From: Psychrobacillus faecigallinarum | Lineage (GTDB): Bacteria > Bacillota > Bacilli > Bacillales_A > Planococcaceae | Direction of reading: 5' to 3' | NCBI RefSeq assembly: GCF_014836595.1 | Contig: NZ_JACSQO010000002.1 | Coordinates: 514,245 to 578,244, forward strand | DNA: 64,000 nucleotides | In this document: positions 62,265-64,000 of the stretch, piece by piece | Layout: each line of letters starts with the position of its first letter | Position numbering within the stretch: the stretch's first letter is position 1 | Made by a program: the position numbers and the translations under genes | The notes under the pieces: generated by a model | The model's input: the letters and a program-made list of their open reading frames with translations, nothing else | Told to the model about the DNA's origin: nothing | Database searches by the model: none

Positions 62265-63460
62265 TGACGGTGACAAAGGAAAAACTATGGACAAAGCAAT
62301 TTTTAATCGTTTCGTTGATCAATTTTATGATCACTTTAATGTTTTATTTATTAATAGTTACAATTGCGTCCTATGCCCAATCAAAATACGGTGCCTCTAC
62401 AAGTACAGCTGGTCTAGTATCTAGTATTTTTATAATAGGCTCATTAATAGGAAGGTTAGGAACAGGAAGAGTCATAGGCGATTTAGGGACAAAAAAAACA
62501 CTATGGACAGGTTTAGTATTTTTTACTATTACATCTATCTTATATTTTGCGGCCTTCAATATTGGACTTCTAATTATTATTCGATTGCTTCAAGGAATTG
62601 CTGTTGGTATTGCAGGTACTGCAACCGGAACAATCATAGCGCAAATTTTACCTAATACTAGAAAGGGAGAGGGGATAGGTTATTACAGTTTAAGTGCCAT
62701 TTTAGCAACCGCCATTGGTCCGTTTATAGGTATTCTATTACTTAAAGCTGAAAATGGTTTTCAATGGATTTTTGCTTTAAATATTGTATTGTCATTTGTA
62801 TGCTTAATCATCTATGCAGTGGTAAAAATAGATGTGGCATTGCCGAAATCTACTACTCAGCATCTAGAAAAAAGCTCGCTTCTCTCGAAATTCATAGAAC
62901 CAAGAGCATTACCAATTTCTATGGTGGCACTCATAATAGGATTTAGTTATTCTGGCGTAATGTCATTTCTATCCTTTTATGCAGTAGAGGTAGACCTTGT
63001 ATCTGCAGCAAGTTATTTCTTTTTAATTTATGCGATAGTAGTTATTATTTCTCGTCCATTCACAGGGAAACTGCTAGATACTAAAGGAGCTAATATTGTC
63101 GCTTATCCTTGTTTCGTTTTGTTTGCACTAGGTATGTTTTTATTCAGCCAAGCTTCAGCCGGATGGATGCTTTTACTTGCTGCTGCGCTGATTGGATTCG
63201 GCTACGGTAATTTTAATTCGATTGCTCAGAGCGTCGCTGTGAAAGTTACTCCACCCCATCGATTTGGACTTGCTACCTCAACCTACTTCATTTTATATGA
63301 TATTGGGTTAGGAATTGGTCCGTTTCTATTAGGATTTATAGTGCCTTATAGTGGTTATCGTCCGATTTTTCTCTCCATGGTCGTTTTAATCGTCATTTGC
63401 ATTCCTCTATACCATTTGTTGCATGGTAGGAAGGACAAAGAACTGTTGAATATATCTTAA
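62261..63460 (+). CDS. MFS drug/metabolite exporter
   Basis: 399 residues with 12 predicted membrane helices. The A-like loop between helices 2 and 3 is GRLGTGRVIGDLGTKK and motif C-like GIGYYSLSAILATAIGP is in helix 5, typical of drug:proton antiporters. Co-transcribed with marR. ATG 62261 and 62264 are both possible. Confidence 0.88.
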   Translation: MMTVTKEKLWTKQFLIVSLINFMITLMFYLLIVTIASYAQSKYGASTSTAGLVSSIFIIGSLIGRLGTGRVIGDLGTKKTLWTGLVFFTITSILYFAAFNIGLLIIIRLLQGIAVGIAGTATGTIIAQILPNTRKGEGIGYYSLSAILATAIGPFIGILLLKAENGFQWIFALNIVLSFVCLIIYAVVKIDVALPKSTTQHLEKSSLLSKFIEPRALPISMVALIIGFSYSGVMSFLSFYAVEVDLVSAASYFFLIYAIVVIISRPFTGKLLDTKGANIVAYPCFVLFALGMFLFSQASAGWMLLLAAALIGFGYGNFNSIAQSVAVKVTPPHRFGLATSTYFILYDIGLGIGPFLLGFIVPYSGYRPIFLSMVVLIVICIPLYHLLHGRKDKELLNIS

Positions 63461-63462
63461 TA

Positions 63463-63505
63463 TAAAAAAACTTTAAGCTTTATCAAGCTTAAAGGTTTTT
63501 TCCCT
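63463..63505 (+). terminator. Terminator of the marR-MFS operon
   Basis: ACTTTAAGCTT pairs with AAGCTTAAAGGT around TATC, followed by T-runs. Confidence 0.88.
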
Positions 63506-63679
63506 TTTGTTAATAAGACAAGGGATATGAGTTGAAATGGTTCACCCCTAAAGGAGAAATAGACTTATGTGGACACGCAAACATTAGCATCAGCTTATGT
63601 AATATATACTTAACTTAGACAATGATTTAAAGAATAGGCTATGTTAAAGTCTAAGGTTGATTTTTAGTGAGGAGATTTT

Positions 63680-63729
63680 GTTTGTGAAATGTTACACTCA
63701 AACTAAAGGTGCAGTTTAGTTGAACAAGG
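63680..63729 (+). repeat. Cassette element copy 20 (right half of the long form)
   Basis: TTTGTGAAATGTTACACTC followed by AAACTAAAGGTGCAGTTTAG and TTGAACAAG, matching the right 50 nt of copies 3 and 14. No left half is present nearby. Confidence 0.88.
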
Positions 63730-63845
63730 ATTATCGTCAGATTTACTACTACTAAGTAAAGAAACGTTTCCAAACGACGATTTTGGCACTAAATACCCAA
63801 CGTTTAATCAAAAGTAATTAAATATAATATTATCTTTTAAATCTT

Positions 63846-63890
63846 AAGAGCATGTTTTGATAAGTATTTTATCAAAATATGCTCTTTCTA
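63846..63890 (+). terminator. Hairpin near the window end
   Basis: AAGAGCATGTTTTGATAA pairs with TTATCAAAATATGCTCTT with one mismatch, followed by a short T-rich tail. Confidence 0.7.
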
Positions 63891-64000
63891 TTTGTTATTT
63901 TAAAGTTAACGGTGGTAATTCAATCAAATAGTTAGAAATGAATAATATCATCTTTTAGATAGCTGATACTTTATTGTAAATATGCTTGTTCAGGCTTCTA

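Larger units (their letters stand above)
63506..64000. other. Noncoding end of window with a solitary half-element
   Basis: No gene recognised. It holds half-element 20 and a hairpin at 63846-63890. TTAACGGTGGTAATTCAATC at 63905 may be a further degenerate element arm. Confidence 0.4.

Overview
The window is low-GC DNA from an endospore-forming member of the Bacillales. The evidence is the order accC - asp23-like - nusB - folD - xseA - xseB - ispA - dxs - tlyA - argR - recN - spoIVB - spo0A, which is the chromosomal backbone around spo0A in Bacillus and relatives, together with ordinary Shine-Dalgarno sites, TTG/GTG starts and Rho-independent terminators. Protein character and the branched-chain keto acid operon suggest a Planococcaceae-type genus (Psychrobacillus-like), but genus is inference.

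Region 1 (1-29.1 kb) is core genome. It holds fatty-acid, folate, isoprenoid and DNA-repair genes, arginine and sporulation regulators, then a FapA/DUF342 gene, a glycerophosphodiesterase, a DUF2627 protein, a BkdR-type regulator and the branched-chain alpha-keto acid dehydrogenase operon (bcd, lpdV, bkdAA, bkdAB, bkdB). Two things differ from B. subtilis. There are no ptb and buk genes. The BkdR homologue has lost the sigma-54-contacting GAFTGA loop, while bcd has a SigA-like promoter. A flavin-dependent monooxygenase, a LexA-boxed YolD-like gene, a VC0807-like membrane protein and a divergent citR/citA-type pair close this part.

Region 2 (29.1-46.6 kb) is a loosely packed accessory region: an SDR, a YjaZ-like lipoprotein protease, a degenerate kinase, an amidohydrolase, a T-box-controlled methionyl-tRNA synthetase of the short zinc-knuckle type (probably a second copy), DinB, GNAT, Nudix and DUF2785 proteins, two secreted proteins, a sensor kinase, a VOC protein and a HipA-like kinase with a small partner.

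Region 3 (46.7-59.1 kb) is the most unusual part. Nineteen copies of an imperfectly palindromic element are interleaved with small, mostly unrelated, mostly one-gene units. Nearly all units point the same way. Each element starts within about 0-45 nt of a stop codon, and the next gene starts about 20-95 nt after it. The arms (AACTAAC / GTTAGTT, next to a TGC / GCA box and an asymmetric unpaired spacer) are conserved, while the centre varies and usually carries a terminator hairpin. An intact tyrosine recombinase sits divergently beside a half-element, and a second recombinase is decayed. This has the layout of an integron gene-cassette array, but the recombinase is Xer-like and lacks the insertion typical of IntI. 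I regard it as a candidate integron-like cassette system of a Firmicute. Two IS110-family remnants lie in or just after it.

Region 4 (59.1-64 kb) has truncated genes, a methyltransferase, a GNAT gene divergent from a MarR-MFS operon with a clear palindromic operator, and a solitary right half of the long-form element at 63.7 kb. No rRNA, tRNA or CRISPR was recognised.
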